Assembly: GCA_034423135.1 (NCBI GenBank)
Contig: DAOUJC010000008.1
Coordinates: forward strand, 1 to 64,000
Direction of reading: 5' to 3'
Source: JAPPHY01 sp034423135
Lineage (GTDB): Bacteria > Chloroflexota > Dehalococcoidia > Lucifugimonadales > UBA2985
DNA length: 64,000 nucleotides
Position numbers and translations under genes: made by a program. The notes beneath the pieces were generated by a model, which was not told the DNA's origin, did no database searches, and was given only the letters and a program-made list of their open reading frames with translations. Below, piece by piece: positions 44,292-53,700 of the stretch. Within the stretch, counting starts at the first letter, position 1. The number at the start of each line of letters is the position of its first letter.

Positions 44292-45544
44292 AGCTCTATG
44301 TTCTGGGCCTTAGCCACTGGCAAACGCCACTCGACGTCAGGGAAAGTGTGGCCTTCACACGCGAGGAGACGCCTCAGGCGCTGCTTGAGCTGAAGGACAC
44401 GCTCGGAGGCGGCGTAATCGTCTCAACGTGCAACCGCACCGAGATATACGCCACCGGCGATACTGCCGATGACGTGCGGGAGAAGCTGGAGATGCTACTG
44501 GCAAGCAGGCTCCCGCCGGAAGCGGGTGACCCATCCTGCGCCTTCTACTTCTACGAGGACGAGGCAGCCGTGCGTCATCTCTTTCGCGTCACCAGCGGCT
44601 TGGACTCGCAGATTCTCGGCGAGTCTGAGGTGCTGGGACAGGTGCGGGATGCGTACGGCGCGTCGGTGGGGCAGGGGTGCGCGGGAGGCGTCGTGTCCAG
44701 GGTGTTCCACCACGCATTGCGTGTGGGCAGGCGGGCCCGTCGCGAGACCGCAATCGGTGACAACGCGCTGTCGATAGGCTCAGCGGCCGTCGAGTTGGCC
44801 CGTCGCACTGTTGGCGACCTTGGGCGCGCCAGCGCGGCTGTGGTCGGCGCGGGGGAGGCTGGGAGGCTCGTGGCGCAGGCGCTCCAGTACCGCGGCGTCG
44901 GCCGCATGGAGTTGCTCAATCGCACGGTGTCACGCGCCAGCGAGGCCGCAGCCGAGCTAGGAGCCGATGCGCGACCCCTGGCAGACTTGCCCGCAGTGCT
45001 TGCCACGGCCGACATCCTGGTCAGTTCAACCGACTCACACGAGGTGCTGCTCTCGCGTGACACGGTGGCGGAGGCTGCCATGTCACGGAACGGCTCCCCA
45101 CTCGTGATTGTGGACATAGCCGTCCCGCGGGACGCCGATCCCGCAGTCGGCGAGATTCCCGGCGTGACGCTGCTCGACCTGGACGACCTGGAGTCGGTGT
45201 CACGCGCCAACCGCGAGGAGCGCGGGCGGGAAGTGGCAGCCGTTGAACGCATCATTGACGAGGAGATTCTGCTATTCCGAGCCTGGTGGGAATCGCGCAG
45301 TCTGGACCCGTCCATTGCGAGGCTGGAAGCGCACGCTGAGGCGCTGCGGACCGGCGAGGTGGCAAAGACGCTGCGCCAGATGCCTGACTTGGGACAGGAC
45401 GACGTAGAGCGCATCGAGGCGATGAGCAGGGCCATCGTGCGGAAGCTGCTCCACAACCCCATTTCAGCCCTCAAGGAAGACCCTGCCTACCTGGAGGCGA
45501 CTCAGCGGCTGTTCGGGCTGAAGGACGGCCCCGACGCGGGCTAG
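44288..45544 (+). CDS. hemA: Glutamyl-tRNA reductase
   Basis: 418 residues. LGLSHWQTPLDVRESVAF, the active-site Cys in IVSTCNRTEIYAT, SGLDSQILGESEVLGQVRDAY, the NADPH-binding VVGAGEAGRLVAQAL, and the C-terminal dimerisation helices are all in order. It reduces glutamyl-tRNA to glutamate-1-semialdehyde, first step of the C5 pathway; hemL, the next enzyme, is at the far right of the window. Translation is coupled to the previous gene. Confidence 0.96.
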   Translation: MKLYVLGLSHWQTPLDVRESVAFTREETPQALLELKDTLGGGVIVSTCNRTEIYATGDTADDVREKLEMLLASRLPPEAGDPSCAFYFYEDEAAVRHLFRVTSGLDSQILGESEVLGQVRDAYGASVGQGCAGGVVSRVFHHALRVGRRARRETAIGDNALSIGSAAVELARRTVGDLGRASAAVVGAGEAGRLVAQALQYRGVGRMELLNRTVSRASEAAAELGADARPLADLPAVLATADILVSSTDSHEVLLSRDTVAEAAMSRNGSPLVIVDIAVPRDADPAVGEIPGVTLLDLDDLESVSRANREERGREVAAVERIIDEEILLFRAWWESRSLDPSIARLEAHAEALRTGEVAKTLRQMPDLGQDDVERIEAMSRAIVRKLLHNPISALKEDPAYLEATQRLFGLKDGPDAG

Positions 45545-45572
45545 GAGTGGGGAACGGGCTGAGGCAGCGTCA

Positions 45573-46490
45573 ATGAAGATCGCAGTGGGCACACGGGGCA
45601 GCCGACTTGCGCTCGCGCAGACCGAGGAGGTGCTGACGCACCTGAGGAAAATCTCACCGGACTTTGAGCCTAGCGTCGTCGTCATACGGAGCGCCGGCGA
45701 CGCAATGCCTGACGCACCGCTGGCCGGACTGGGCAAGGGCATCTTCACCGCAGCGCTGGAATCGGCGCTACAGGACGGCAGCGTGGACATGGTAGTGCAC
45801 AGCCTGAAAGACCTGCCAACCGCAATCCCGGACGGGCTGAGCGTTATGGCGGTCTGCCCCCGGAGCGACCCCCGAGACGTGCTGGTGAACGCATCTCAGA
45901 GCACGCTGGCCGACCTGCCCGCCGGATCAGTCATCGGCACGAGCAGCCCTCGCCGCGCGGCTCAGCTGCACGCTCTGCGCAGCGACGTGACTGTTGAGCC
46001 AGTCCGCGGCAACGTGGAGACGCGCATCGGCAAGGCGGACGGCAACGGCTACGAGGGAGTGGTGGTGGCTGCCGCTGGTATGCTGAGGCTGGGGCTGGAG
46101 GGCCGAATCGCGCAGTACTTCGACCCATACGACATCGTGCCGGAACCTGGGCAGGGCGCGCTAGCAGTAGAGGTGCGATCCGACAGAGGAGACCTGCTGC
46201 GGCTGCTAGCCGCGATCCAGGATGGCGCAACGTGCACGGCGATCGCCGCCGAGAGAGCGTTCGTGGTGTCCATGGGCGGCGGTTGCCGCGTGCCCATAGC
46301 AGCGCACGCCTCCGTCGATGGTGATACCGTCGTTTTGGTCGGCATGGTGTCATCGGTCGATGGAAGCGAAATGATCAAGACACGCCTCAGCGGGAAGGCG
46401 GATGAGCCTGACGAGGCAGGCCGCGCCCTGGCTGAAGAGCTATTCGCTATGGGCGCCGCCGAAATCCTGGCGACTGGAGAAGGCGAATGA
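45573..46490 (+). CDS. hemC: Porphobilinogen deaminase
   Basis: 305 residues: GTRGSRLALAQTEEV, VHSLKDLPTAIPDGL (active-site Asp region follows with DPRDVL), GTSSPRRAAQL, RGNVETRIGK and Cys 238 in GGGCRVPIA, which carries the dipyrromethane cofactor. It polymerises four porphobilinogens into hydroxymethylbilane. 28 nt after hemA; ATGA overlap with the next gene. Confidence 0.96.
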   Translation: MKIAVGTRGSRLALAQTEEVLTHLRKISPDFEPSVVVIRSAGDAMPDAPLAGLGKGIFTAALESALQDGSVDMVVHSLKDLPTAIPDGLSVMAVCPRSDPRDVLVNASQSTLADLPAGSVIGTSSPRRAAQLHALRSDVTVEPVRGNVETRIGKADGNGYEGVVVAAAGMLRLGLEGRIAQYFDPYDIVPEPGQGALAVEVRSDRGDLLRLLAAIQDGATCTAIAAERAFVVSMGGGCRVPIAAHASVDGDTVVLVGMVSSVDGSEMIKTRLSGKADEPDEAGRALAEELFAMGAAEILATGEGE

Positions 46491-48031
46491 CGAAGCCCGG
46501 CTTGGTCTACCTGGTCGGCGCCGGCCCGGGCGACCCCGGCCTCATCACGGCGCGCGGGCTGGCTCTGCTGCGCACTGCCGACGTGGTCGTTTATGACCGT
46601 CTGGTCGACCGCGGATTGCTGGATGAGGCGCCTTCTGAGGCCGAAATGGTGGACGCAGGCAAGGCCAGGGGAGACAGGCGGATGTCGCAGGAGGACATCA
46701 ACCGGCTGCTGGTCTACCGGGCGCGGGAAGGGCTGCGCGTGGTCAGACTTAAGGGAGGCGACCCATTCGTGTTCGGGCGCGGAGGCGAGGAGGCAGAGTG
46801 GCTGACGGAGGCAGGCGTACGCTTCGAGGTTGTGCCTGGCGTGTCTTCGGCTATCGCTGCGCCGGCCTACGCGGGCATCCCCGTGACGCATCGCAGGCTC
46901 GCGTCCCAGGTCACGATCGTCAGCGGCTCTGAGGACCCGACCAAGCCTGAGTCCGCCGTGGACTGGGAGCGGCTGGCCAGCACCCCAGGCACGCTGGTCG
47001 TGATGATGGGCTGGGAGACGCTGCCCGCGATAGTTGAGGCACTGCGCAAGCACGGCATGAACGCATCAACGCCCGCGGCGCTCATCGAGTGGGGTACGGA
47101 GCCGCGTCAGCGCACCGTGTCGGGCACCCTTGCGGACATCGCAGGCCGCGGACGGGATGCCGGCATGGCTCCTCCCGTCGTGGCTGTGTTCGGTGAGGTG
47201 GCCGCGCTGCGCGAACGCATCGGCTGGTTCGAGGACAGGCCGCTGTTCGGCAGGCGCGTGCTGGTGCCAAGGACTCGTGCGCAAGCGGGCGCGCTGTCAC
47301 GGCAGCTGAGAGAGAGGGGAGCACAGCCCATCGAGGTTCCCACCATAGAGATTCAACCCGTTGAGGACACTGCACGGCTGGACGCGGCGTTGGAGTCCCT
47401 CGACACGTATGCTTGGGTTGTGTTCGTGAGCGTGAACGGCGTTCAGGAGGCGTTCGACCGCTTGGAGCGTCTGGGGCTGGACGCGCGGGCGTTCGGGGCC
47501 GCGCAAGTGTGCGCCGTGGGTTCGGCAACCGCCGCGGCCCTGCGTGAGCACGGCATCATCGCAGACTTGCAGCCGCGCGAGTCGGTGTCCGAGTCGATAG
47601 TCGACGGCCTGACTGAGGCGGGCATTACGGGACAACGCGTGCTGCTTCTGCGAGCCGAAGCAGGCCGTGAGGCGCTGTCTGAGGGACTGATGCAAGTCGG
47701 CGCGCTCGTCGACGACGTGGCGCTGTACCGCACGGTGACGCCGGAGGGATCGCGAGAGCGCGTGCGGGACCTGCTGTCCAGTGAAGGCGTTGACGCGATT
47801 GCCTTGACAAGCTCCTCCACGCTGACCAACTTGCTGTCACTGCTGGACGGCGATGCGTCGGGGCTGGCGGGCGCGGCCGTGGCGTGCATCGGCCCCGTGA
47901 CCGCGTCGACGGCGCGGGCCGCCGGCTTGCACGTGGACGTTGTAGCTTCACAGGCCACGGTCGAGGCGCTTGCCGATGCGCTGGTTGACCACTTCTCGTC
48001 ACGTCCGTCCGGCGAGACGGAGGAGGTGTGA
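46487..48031 (+). CDS. cobA-hemD: Fused uroporphyrinogen-III C-methyltransferase and uroporphyrinogen-III synthase
   Basis: 514 residues. The N-terminal ~245 residues are a SUMT: VYLVGAGPGDPGLITARGLALL, VVYDRLVD, RLKGGDPFVFGRGGEEAEWL, VPGVSSAIAAPAYAGIPVTHR. From about residue 250 to the end a HemD domain follows: GRRVLVPRTRAQAGALSRQL, WVVFVSVNGVQEAFDRL, VCAVGSATAAALREHG, and a final ACIGPVTASTARAAGL. One chain therefore cyclises hydroxymethylbilane and methylates the product to precorrin-2, committing flux to siroheme or corrinoids. Such fusions occur in Firmicutes and Chloroflexota. Confidence 0.95.
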   Translation: MTKPGLVYLVGAGPGDPGLITARGLALLRTADVVVYDRLVDRGLLDEAPSEAEMVDAGKARGDRRMSQEDINRLLVYRAREGLRVVRLKGGDPFVFGRGGEEAEWLTEAGVRFEVVPGVSSAIAAPAYAGIPVTHRRLASQVTIVSGSEDPTKPESAVDWERLASTPGTLVVMMGWETLPAIVEALRKHGMNASTPAALIEWGTEPRQRTVSGTLADIAGRGRDAGMAPPVVAVFGEVAALRERIGWFEDRPLFGRRVLVPRTRAQAGALSRQLRERGAQPIEVPTIEIQPVEDTARLDAALESLDTYAWVVFVSVNGVQEAFDRLERLGLDARAFGAAQVCAVGSATAAALREHGIIADLQPRESVSESIVDGLTEAGITGQRVLLLRAEAGREALSEGLMQVGALVDDVALYRTVTPEGSRERVRDLLSSEGVDAIALTSSSTLTNLLSLLDGDASGLAGAAVACIGPVTASTARAAGLHVDVVASQATVEALADALVDHFSSRPSGETEEV

Positions 48032-48032
48032 T

Positions 48033-49019
48033 TTGACGTCCAGATTCCCCTTCACAAGGCTAAGGCGGCTGCGGGAGTCGCGGGCGCTGCGACGCATGAC
48101 AGCAGAGGCGTCGCTCAACGTGGACGACTTTGTCTATCCGCTCTTCGCTACTCACGGCCGCGGAGTCCGCGAGCCTGTGGAGCCAATGCCCGGCGTTTAC
48201 CAGATGTCGCCTGACCGGCTGGCCGAGGAGGCGCTTGAGGTCGCAGATCTGGGCATTCCGGCGGTGCTGCTGTTCGGGCTGCCGGCCTCCAAGGATGCCG
48301 TCGGAAGCGAGGCTTACGACCCGGAGGGCATTGTTCAGCTGGCAATCAAGGCCGTCAAGCAAGCCGCGCCCGGACTGGCAGTCATGACGGACGTGTGCCT
48401 CTGCGAGTACACGGACCACGGCCACTGCGGCTTGCTGAGCGGCGGACGCGTGGACAACGACGCCACCCTGGAGCTCCTCGCGCGCACTGCGGTATCGCAT
48501 GCGGAGGCCGGTGCAGACGTGGTCGCGCCCTCCGCGATGATGGACGGCCAAGTGGGCGCAATCCGGCGCGCACTCGACGCTGCAGGCCGGACCGACACTC
48601 CCATCATGGCCTACTCCGCAAAGTACGCCTCCGCATTCTACGGCCCCTTCCGAGTGGCGGCCGACTCAGCGCCTCAGTTCGGCGACCGCAGGGGATACCA
48701 GATGGATCCCGCCAACGCGCGCCAGGCGCTTCACGAGATGGAGCTTGACCTGCAGGAGGGCGCAGACATACTCATGGTCAAGCCAGCGCTGGCCTACCTG
48801 GACGTGATAGCCAGGGCAAGGCGAAGGTTCGCCCAGCCCATCGCTGCCTACAACGTCAGCGGCGAGTATTCGATGCTGATGGCGGCGGCTGCGAACGGCT
48901 GGCTGGATGGCGAGGCGGCCGCGATGGAACTGCTAACCGCCATCAAGCGGGCCGGCGCGGACATCGTGATCTCGTACCACGCCAAGGAGGCGGCGCGGCT
49001 GCTGTCCAACGGCGGCTGA
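48033..49019 (+). CDS. hemB: Delta-aminolevulinic acid dehydratase (porphobilinogen synthase)
   Basis: 328 residues from a TTG at 48033 with AGGAGG 7-8 nt upstream, 1 nt after the hemD stop; the longer frame is out of context. The zinc-type metal site is C122/C124/C132 in DVCLCEYTDHGHCG. Active-site lysines lie in MAYSAKYASAFYGPFR and ILMVKPALAYLD. It condenses two 5-aminolevulinates to porphobilinogen. Last gene of the run. Confidence 0.96.
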   Translation: MTSRFPFTRLRRLRESRALRRMTAEASLNVDDFVYPLFATHGRGVREPVEPMPGVYQMSPDRLAEEALEVADLGIPAVLLFGLPASKDAVGSEAYDPEGIVQLAIKAVKQAAPGLAVMTDVCLCEYTDHGHCGLLSGGRVDNDATLELLARTAVSHAEAGADVVAPSAMMDGQVGAIRRALDAAGRTDTPIMAYSAKYASAFYGPFRVAADSAPQFGDRRGYQMDPANARQALHEMELDLQEGADILMVKPALAYLDVIARARRRFAQPIAAYNVSGEYSMLMAAAANGWLDGEAAAMELLTAIKRAGADIVISYHAKEAARLLSNGG

Positions 49020-49082
49020 GGTGTGGTCTCGGCCCGGCCTTTCGACTAGAATAGTACGCAAACGAAAGGGAGGCGGTGCGAC

Positions 49083-49316
49083 ATGAAGATCGAAGTGATA
49101 AACGTTGCCGGGTGCCAGGATAGAGTGCTGCTCCTGTTCGAAGGGGAGGCGCCGAGCGAGCAGGACGCTCGCGTGGACGACTACCTTCGCTCGAACAACC
49201 TGGAGCCCAAGAAGCAGTACACTGAGAACCGGGACGGCACGGACTACCGCGTATACTACTTCGGCCAGTGCTACATCGGGAGTCACATGGACGAGCTGTC
49301 GGCTCTGGCGGATTAG
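49083..49316 (+). CDS. Small protein of unknown function (77 residues)
   Basis: ATG preceded by AAAGGGAGGCGG about 7 nt upstream; a TAGAAT -10 lies at 49047-49052. The sequence MKIEVINVAGCQDRVLLLFEGEAP...YRVYYFGQCYIGSHMDELSALAD is beta-rich with two Cys and no membrane segment. Both the ribosome site and promoter support it as a real gene. No family recognised. It is 32 nt before the alkyltransferase gene and probably co-transcribed. Confidence 0.65.
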   Translation: MKIEVINVAGCQDRVLLLFEGEAPSEQDARVDDYLRSNNLEPKKQYTENRDGTDYRVYYFGQCYIGSHMDELSALAD

Positions 49317-49348
49317 CACAATTAGCCCCTGGCTGTATGGAGGTCACG

Positions 49349-49876
49349 ATGCTCAACGAGTCATGCGAAGGGCTGCAATACGGCGTGTTCGAAGTGGCGG
49401 CAGGCTGGGTGGGCGTGCTGGCCTCGCCGGCCGGGATACGACGGCTTAACCTCTCTCAGGAGTCGCCCGCCGACGCCATCGAAGGCCTGATGGGCGGCGG
49501 CCAGGCGCCGGCGGAGGAGGCGCACTTTCCGGACTTGCAGGCGCGGCTGGAGCAATACTTCCGCGGTGAGAACGCTTCCCTCGACGACGAGCTGGACCTT
49601 GTGGGGACGGAATTCCAGAAAAGGGCGTGGGAGGCCGCGAGAGCCATACCACGCGGCGAGACGCGAAGCTACGGCTGGATAGCTCGCAGCATAGGCAACC
49701 CGGGCGCGGCGCGCGCGGTTGGGCAGGCAATGCGGGCAAATCCGGTGCCTTTCATCGTGCCGTGCCATCGAGTGGTCGGCAGCGGCGGCGCGATGCGCGG
49801 CTACGGCGGCCCGGACGGCATTGACATGAAGATGAGCCTGCTGGCCATGGAGAGCGGCGGCCTCGAAGTCTCGTAG
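49349..49876 (+). CDS. ogt: Methylated-DNA--protein-cysteine methyltransferase
   Basis: 175 residues from the ATG at 49349 (GGAGG 5 nt upstream). The N-terminal pseudo-RNase-H domain is followed by the alkyltransferase domain GTEFQKRAWEAARAIPRGETRSYGWIARSIGNPGAARAVGQAMRANP and the acceptor Cys 139 in FIVPCHRVVGSGGAMRGYGG. It removes O6-alkyl groups from guanine in a suicidal reaction. Convergent with the LiaF-like gene. Confidence 0.96.
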   Translation: MLNESCEGLQYGVFEVAAGWVGVLASPAGIRRLNLSQESPADAIEGLMGGGQAPAEEAHFPDLQARLEQYFRGENASLDDELDLVGTEFQKRAWEAARAIPRGETRSYGWIARSIGNPGAARAVGQAMRANPVPFIVPCHRVVGSGGAMRGYGGPDGIDMKMSLLAMESGGLEVS

Positions 49877-49903
49877 GTTCTGCCTCAGCGCAGCCCGCGC
49901 AGG

Positions 49904-50593
49904 TCAGGAGGCGATCTCGAGACCTCCGAACCAGCAGGAACCCGCGATCACAAGCGTTGCCTTGGGTTCTGCGGGTTCTTGGCGCTTCGTTTCGATGTGC
50001 CCGAAATTCACGGAGGCGCGCACGTCGATTGCCCAATCGGGCGGGACGCGCAGGTTGACGCTGCCGAACATGACGCTGACGTTGAGCGTGGCCTCGCCGT
50101 CTACCATCACCGAGGAGCGCAAGTCGAGTTCGGCGCTGCCGAACGTGGCGGAGACGTTGCCCCCGGTGAAGCCCTCGCCGCTGGCGGACTGGCTGCTTTC
50201 GCTGAACGTGCTTTCGACATTCAGCCTCCCGCTCCCGTCGACGGTCATTGTCTCGGCGCTCGCATCGGCGGATTTAGCCTCGGCCTTCGCCTTTGCCTTG
50301 CCGCCGGAGCCTCGGCCGAAGAATATCGCCAGGCCAATTACAATGAGCAGCGATGGCCACAGGATAGCAGAGTCGATATCGATTACGTCGAGGTTGTTCA
50401 GCAGGAAGATCGAGAAGAAGGCGATTATCACCAGTCCGACTTTTCTGTTTCCCTTGAGGCTTAGAAACCCGGTGGCAATTGGCAGCACGGGCCACCACTT
50501 CCACAGAGAGAAATCGAAGTCGGCGATGCGAACCGCCAGGAACAAAGCTCCCAGCAAGATTAGTACCGCCCCTGCAAACTTTCTGCCGCTCAC
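49904..50593 (-). CDS. LiaF-like membrane protein (DUF5668 plus LiaF/toastrack C-terminal domain)
   Basis: 229 residues. Three to four N-terminal membrane helices (GAVLILLGALFLAVRIADF, KWWPVLPIATGFLSL, VGLVIIAFFSIFLLNNL, ILWPSLLIVIGLAIFFG) match DUF5668. A Lys/Ala/Ser linker leads to a C-terminal beta-helix-like domain with repeating VSATFGSAELDLRSSV, NVSVMFGSVNLRVPPDW, ASVNFGHIE, the LiaF signature. LiaF proteins restrain LiaRS-type envelope-stress signalling; no kinase or regulator is adjacent. Confidence 0.8.
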   Translation of the reverse strand: MSGRKFAGAVLILLGALFLAVRIADFDFSLWKWWPVLPIATGFLSLKGNRKVGLVIIAFFSIFLLNNLDVIDIDSAILWPSLLIVIGLAIFFGRGSGGKAKAKAEAKSADASAETMTVDGSGRLNVESTFSESSQSASGEGFTGGNVSATFGSAELDLRSSVMVDGEATLNVSVMFGSVNLRVPPDWAIDVRASVNFGHIETKRQEPAEPKATLVIAGSCWFGGLEIAS

Positions 50594-50717
50594 GTGGCCC
50601 CCCTTTCAAGTCTTGCCGCTCTCACAACGGCAGTTCGCATGCCCGTAGCCACGCGGCCGGACTGTACCATTCGGAGTTACCGGAGGCCACCGTGAGCCGG
50701 AGGTAAAGCGGGGCGCG

Positions 50718-53700
50718 CTACGGTGCCCCGCTGTCGCCGCCTTCAACCTCCACGCCTCCGGCGCCAACCATCATCTCCAACTCCTCGTGAAGCTCGGGGC
50801 AGTAGTTGATCGGCAGTTCCGGCAGTTCCCCGATGACCGTCCTGCCTTCGGTGATAATCCTAAGTCCTACAGGGCCGTTGCCCGGGTAGTTCATCAGCAG
50901 CTTCACCACGCCACGCAGCAGGTACTCGTCGTGAACCGGATCGCTGGACTCCTCCAGCCTGATCCACAGCTTGGCGGACCGGGGTGCGGCGCCGTTGCTC
51001 CCGTTGGCGTCTGTCTTGTGGCCGGAAGGTACGTTGGCGACGCCATTCACCAGGGAGCCGGGCGGCGACAAGCTACCGTTGCCGTTAGAGGCCGTGTCCG
51101 GCATCGGCGGTGCGCCGTGGTCATTCGATGCCGCGGACGGCACTGGGGCCGGCGAGACGCGGCCATTCGTGTCACTTTCGCGGGTTTCCTGACTCAAGAC
51201 CGCGTCGCCCTCTGCGTCCGGTGTGTAGGGCGATGCTTCGTCGCAAGAGAGTGAGATCTCCTCGCCGCGTAGCCGCGCGCGGCCCGCGATCTGCACTATG
51301 CTACCCTCGTACCAGAGGTGCTGCGTCCGGTCGTACGCTTTCGACCACACCATTACCTCAACGCTGCCCCCAAGCAGTTCCAGGGACACGGAGGCGAACG
51401 GCTTGCCTTCCTTGGTGAAGCCGTTTCGGCGATGCGCCACCTGCCCAACGACGGTCAGCCGCTTGCCGTCCACGTCGCCGTCCAGGCGGTCCCGGGAGAT
51501 GACGACATTGTCGGGCAGGCGGTGGGCCAGCGCGCTTAGCGGATTCTCCGAGATGAAGCTGCCGAGAAGCTCCTTCTCCCAGGCCAGCTTGTCGCGCTGC
51601 TCCACGTCCGAATCCTCTGGCGATACCGGAATGATTGGAGCTGACGCCGTTTCGCTCAGCATGTCGAACATGGACGTCTGCCCGGAGACCTTGAGCTGGG
51701 CCTCACGCTGCGCTTCGGAAGTGATACGCTCCACGTTGTCCAGAAGCGAGCCCCTGGCGCCCAGCCCGTCAAATGCGCCCACCTTGATGAGGCTCTCCAG
51801 CGACCGTCGGTTAAGCGACGCCATGTCCGCGCGTCGGCACAGGTCCTCGATGGAGATGTATGCACCCTTCTGCTTTCTCTCCTCCACCAGAGGCGACACG
51901 GCCATTGACCCAACGTTCTTGACCGATGCAAGGCCGAAGCGAATCGCAGTCCGGCCGTCCTCTCGCTCCTCAATCGAGAAGTGAGACTCGCTGCGGTTGA
52001 CGTCCGGCAGCAGCACGGGGATGCCCAGACGGAGGCACTCCGCAACGTCGATGGCGATCTTGTCCGTCTGCCCGGAGTGGGCGTTCATCACCGCCGCCAT
52101 GTACTCCTCAGGGTAGTTGGCCTTGAAATAGGCGGTCCAGTAGGCGATCATCGCGTAGCTGACACTGTGGGCCTTGTTGAAGGCGTAGCCGGCGAAGGGC
52201 TCGATGAGCTGGAACACCTCTTCCGCCAGGTCCTGATCGAATCCATTGGCGGTGGCGCCCTCCAGGAACTTCTCCTTTTCCTGCTGCATCACCTCCGGGC
52301 TCTTCTTGCCCATCGCCTTGCGCACCACGTCCGCCTCGCCGAGGGAGTAGCCGGCGAATGCCTGCGCAATCAGCAGCACCTGGTCCTGGTAGACGATAAC
52401 GCCGTAGGTCTCCTCCAGGATGTCCTTCATGGTTGGATGCGGGTAGCGAATTGGGGCCCGGCCGTACTTGGCGTCGATGAAGGTGTCGATGTGCTCCATA
52501 GGCCCTGGCCGGTACAGGGCAATCATGGCTGAGATGTCGCCGAGTGAGGAGGGCTTGAGCTTCTGGATGTACCTGCGCATGCCGGCGCCCTCCAGTTGAA
52601 ATACGCCGGTGGTCTCGCCAGAGGAGAGAAGCTCAAAGGTCTTCAGGTCGTCCAGCGGGATGTTGCCCATGTCCAGGTCCATGCCGCGCCGTTCCGCCAC
52701 GGCGTCGCGGACGTGCGACAGGATGGTGAGGTTGGTGAGGCCCAGGAAGTCCATCTTGAGCAGGCCCAGCTGGGCGATTGGGTTCATCGGGAACTGGGTC
52801 ATGGCCATGTCGTCCGCAGAGTCCCCGCGAACGGGTCGCTGCAGCGGCAGATACTCGACGAGAGGCTCCTTGGTGATGACCACGCCGGCCGCGTGCGTGC
52901 TTGTGTGGCGCACCACTCCTTCGAGCTTCTGCGCCTTGTCCACCAGGTTCTTGAGTGTGGCGTCGGCATCGTAGATCTCGCGGAGCTCTGGGCTGGTGTC
53001 CAAGGCCTCCTCAAGGCTGTGGGACTTGGCGGGAATGAGCCTTGCGACCCTGTCCACATCGGAGAAGGTCATGCCAAGCGCGCGTCCGGTGTCGCGGATG
53101 GCGGCCTTTGCGCCCAGGGTGCCAAACGTGATGATCTGCGCCACGTGGTCGCCGCCGTACTTCCTGCGGACGTAGGCGATCACCTCGTCCCGCCGGTCGT
53201 CCTGGAAGTCCATGTCTATGTCCGGCATCTCGCGGCGCTCTAGGTTGAGGAACCGCTCGAAGACCAGACGATGCCGCAGGGGATCGATGTCGGTGACGCC
53301 AAGGCAGTAGAGCACGAGGCTTGCGGCAGCGCTGCCCCTCACACCGAAGAGAATGCCCTGCTTGCGGGTGAAGGCTGCGATGTCCCAGACAACCAGCATG
53401 TAGTTGGCGAATTGGGTCTTCTCGATGACGTACAGCTCGTAGTCCAAGCGCTGTTGCGCTTCCGGTGAGGGGTTCCGGTAGCGTGCAGCCAGGCCGTCCC
53501 TGCACAGCTTCTCCAGGTACTCCTCCGGCGTCATGCCGTCCGGCGTCTTGAACTCAGGAATGCGAAGCTGCGAGAAGTCCAGCTCCAGGTTGCACAGATC
53601 GGCAATCCGCTGCGTGTTGGCAATCGCCTCCGGCAGGTCGGCGAAGAGCTCCTCCATCTCCTCAGGGCTCTTCAGGTAGTAGGAGTCGTCAGACATCTTC

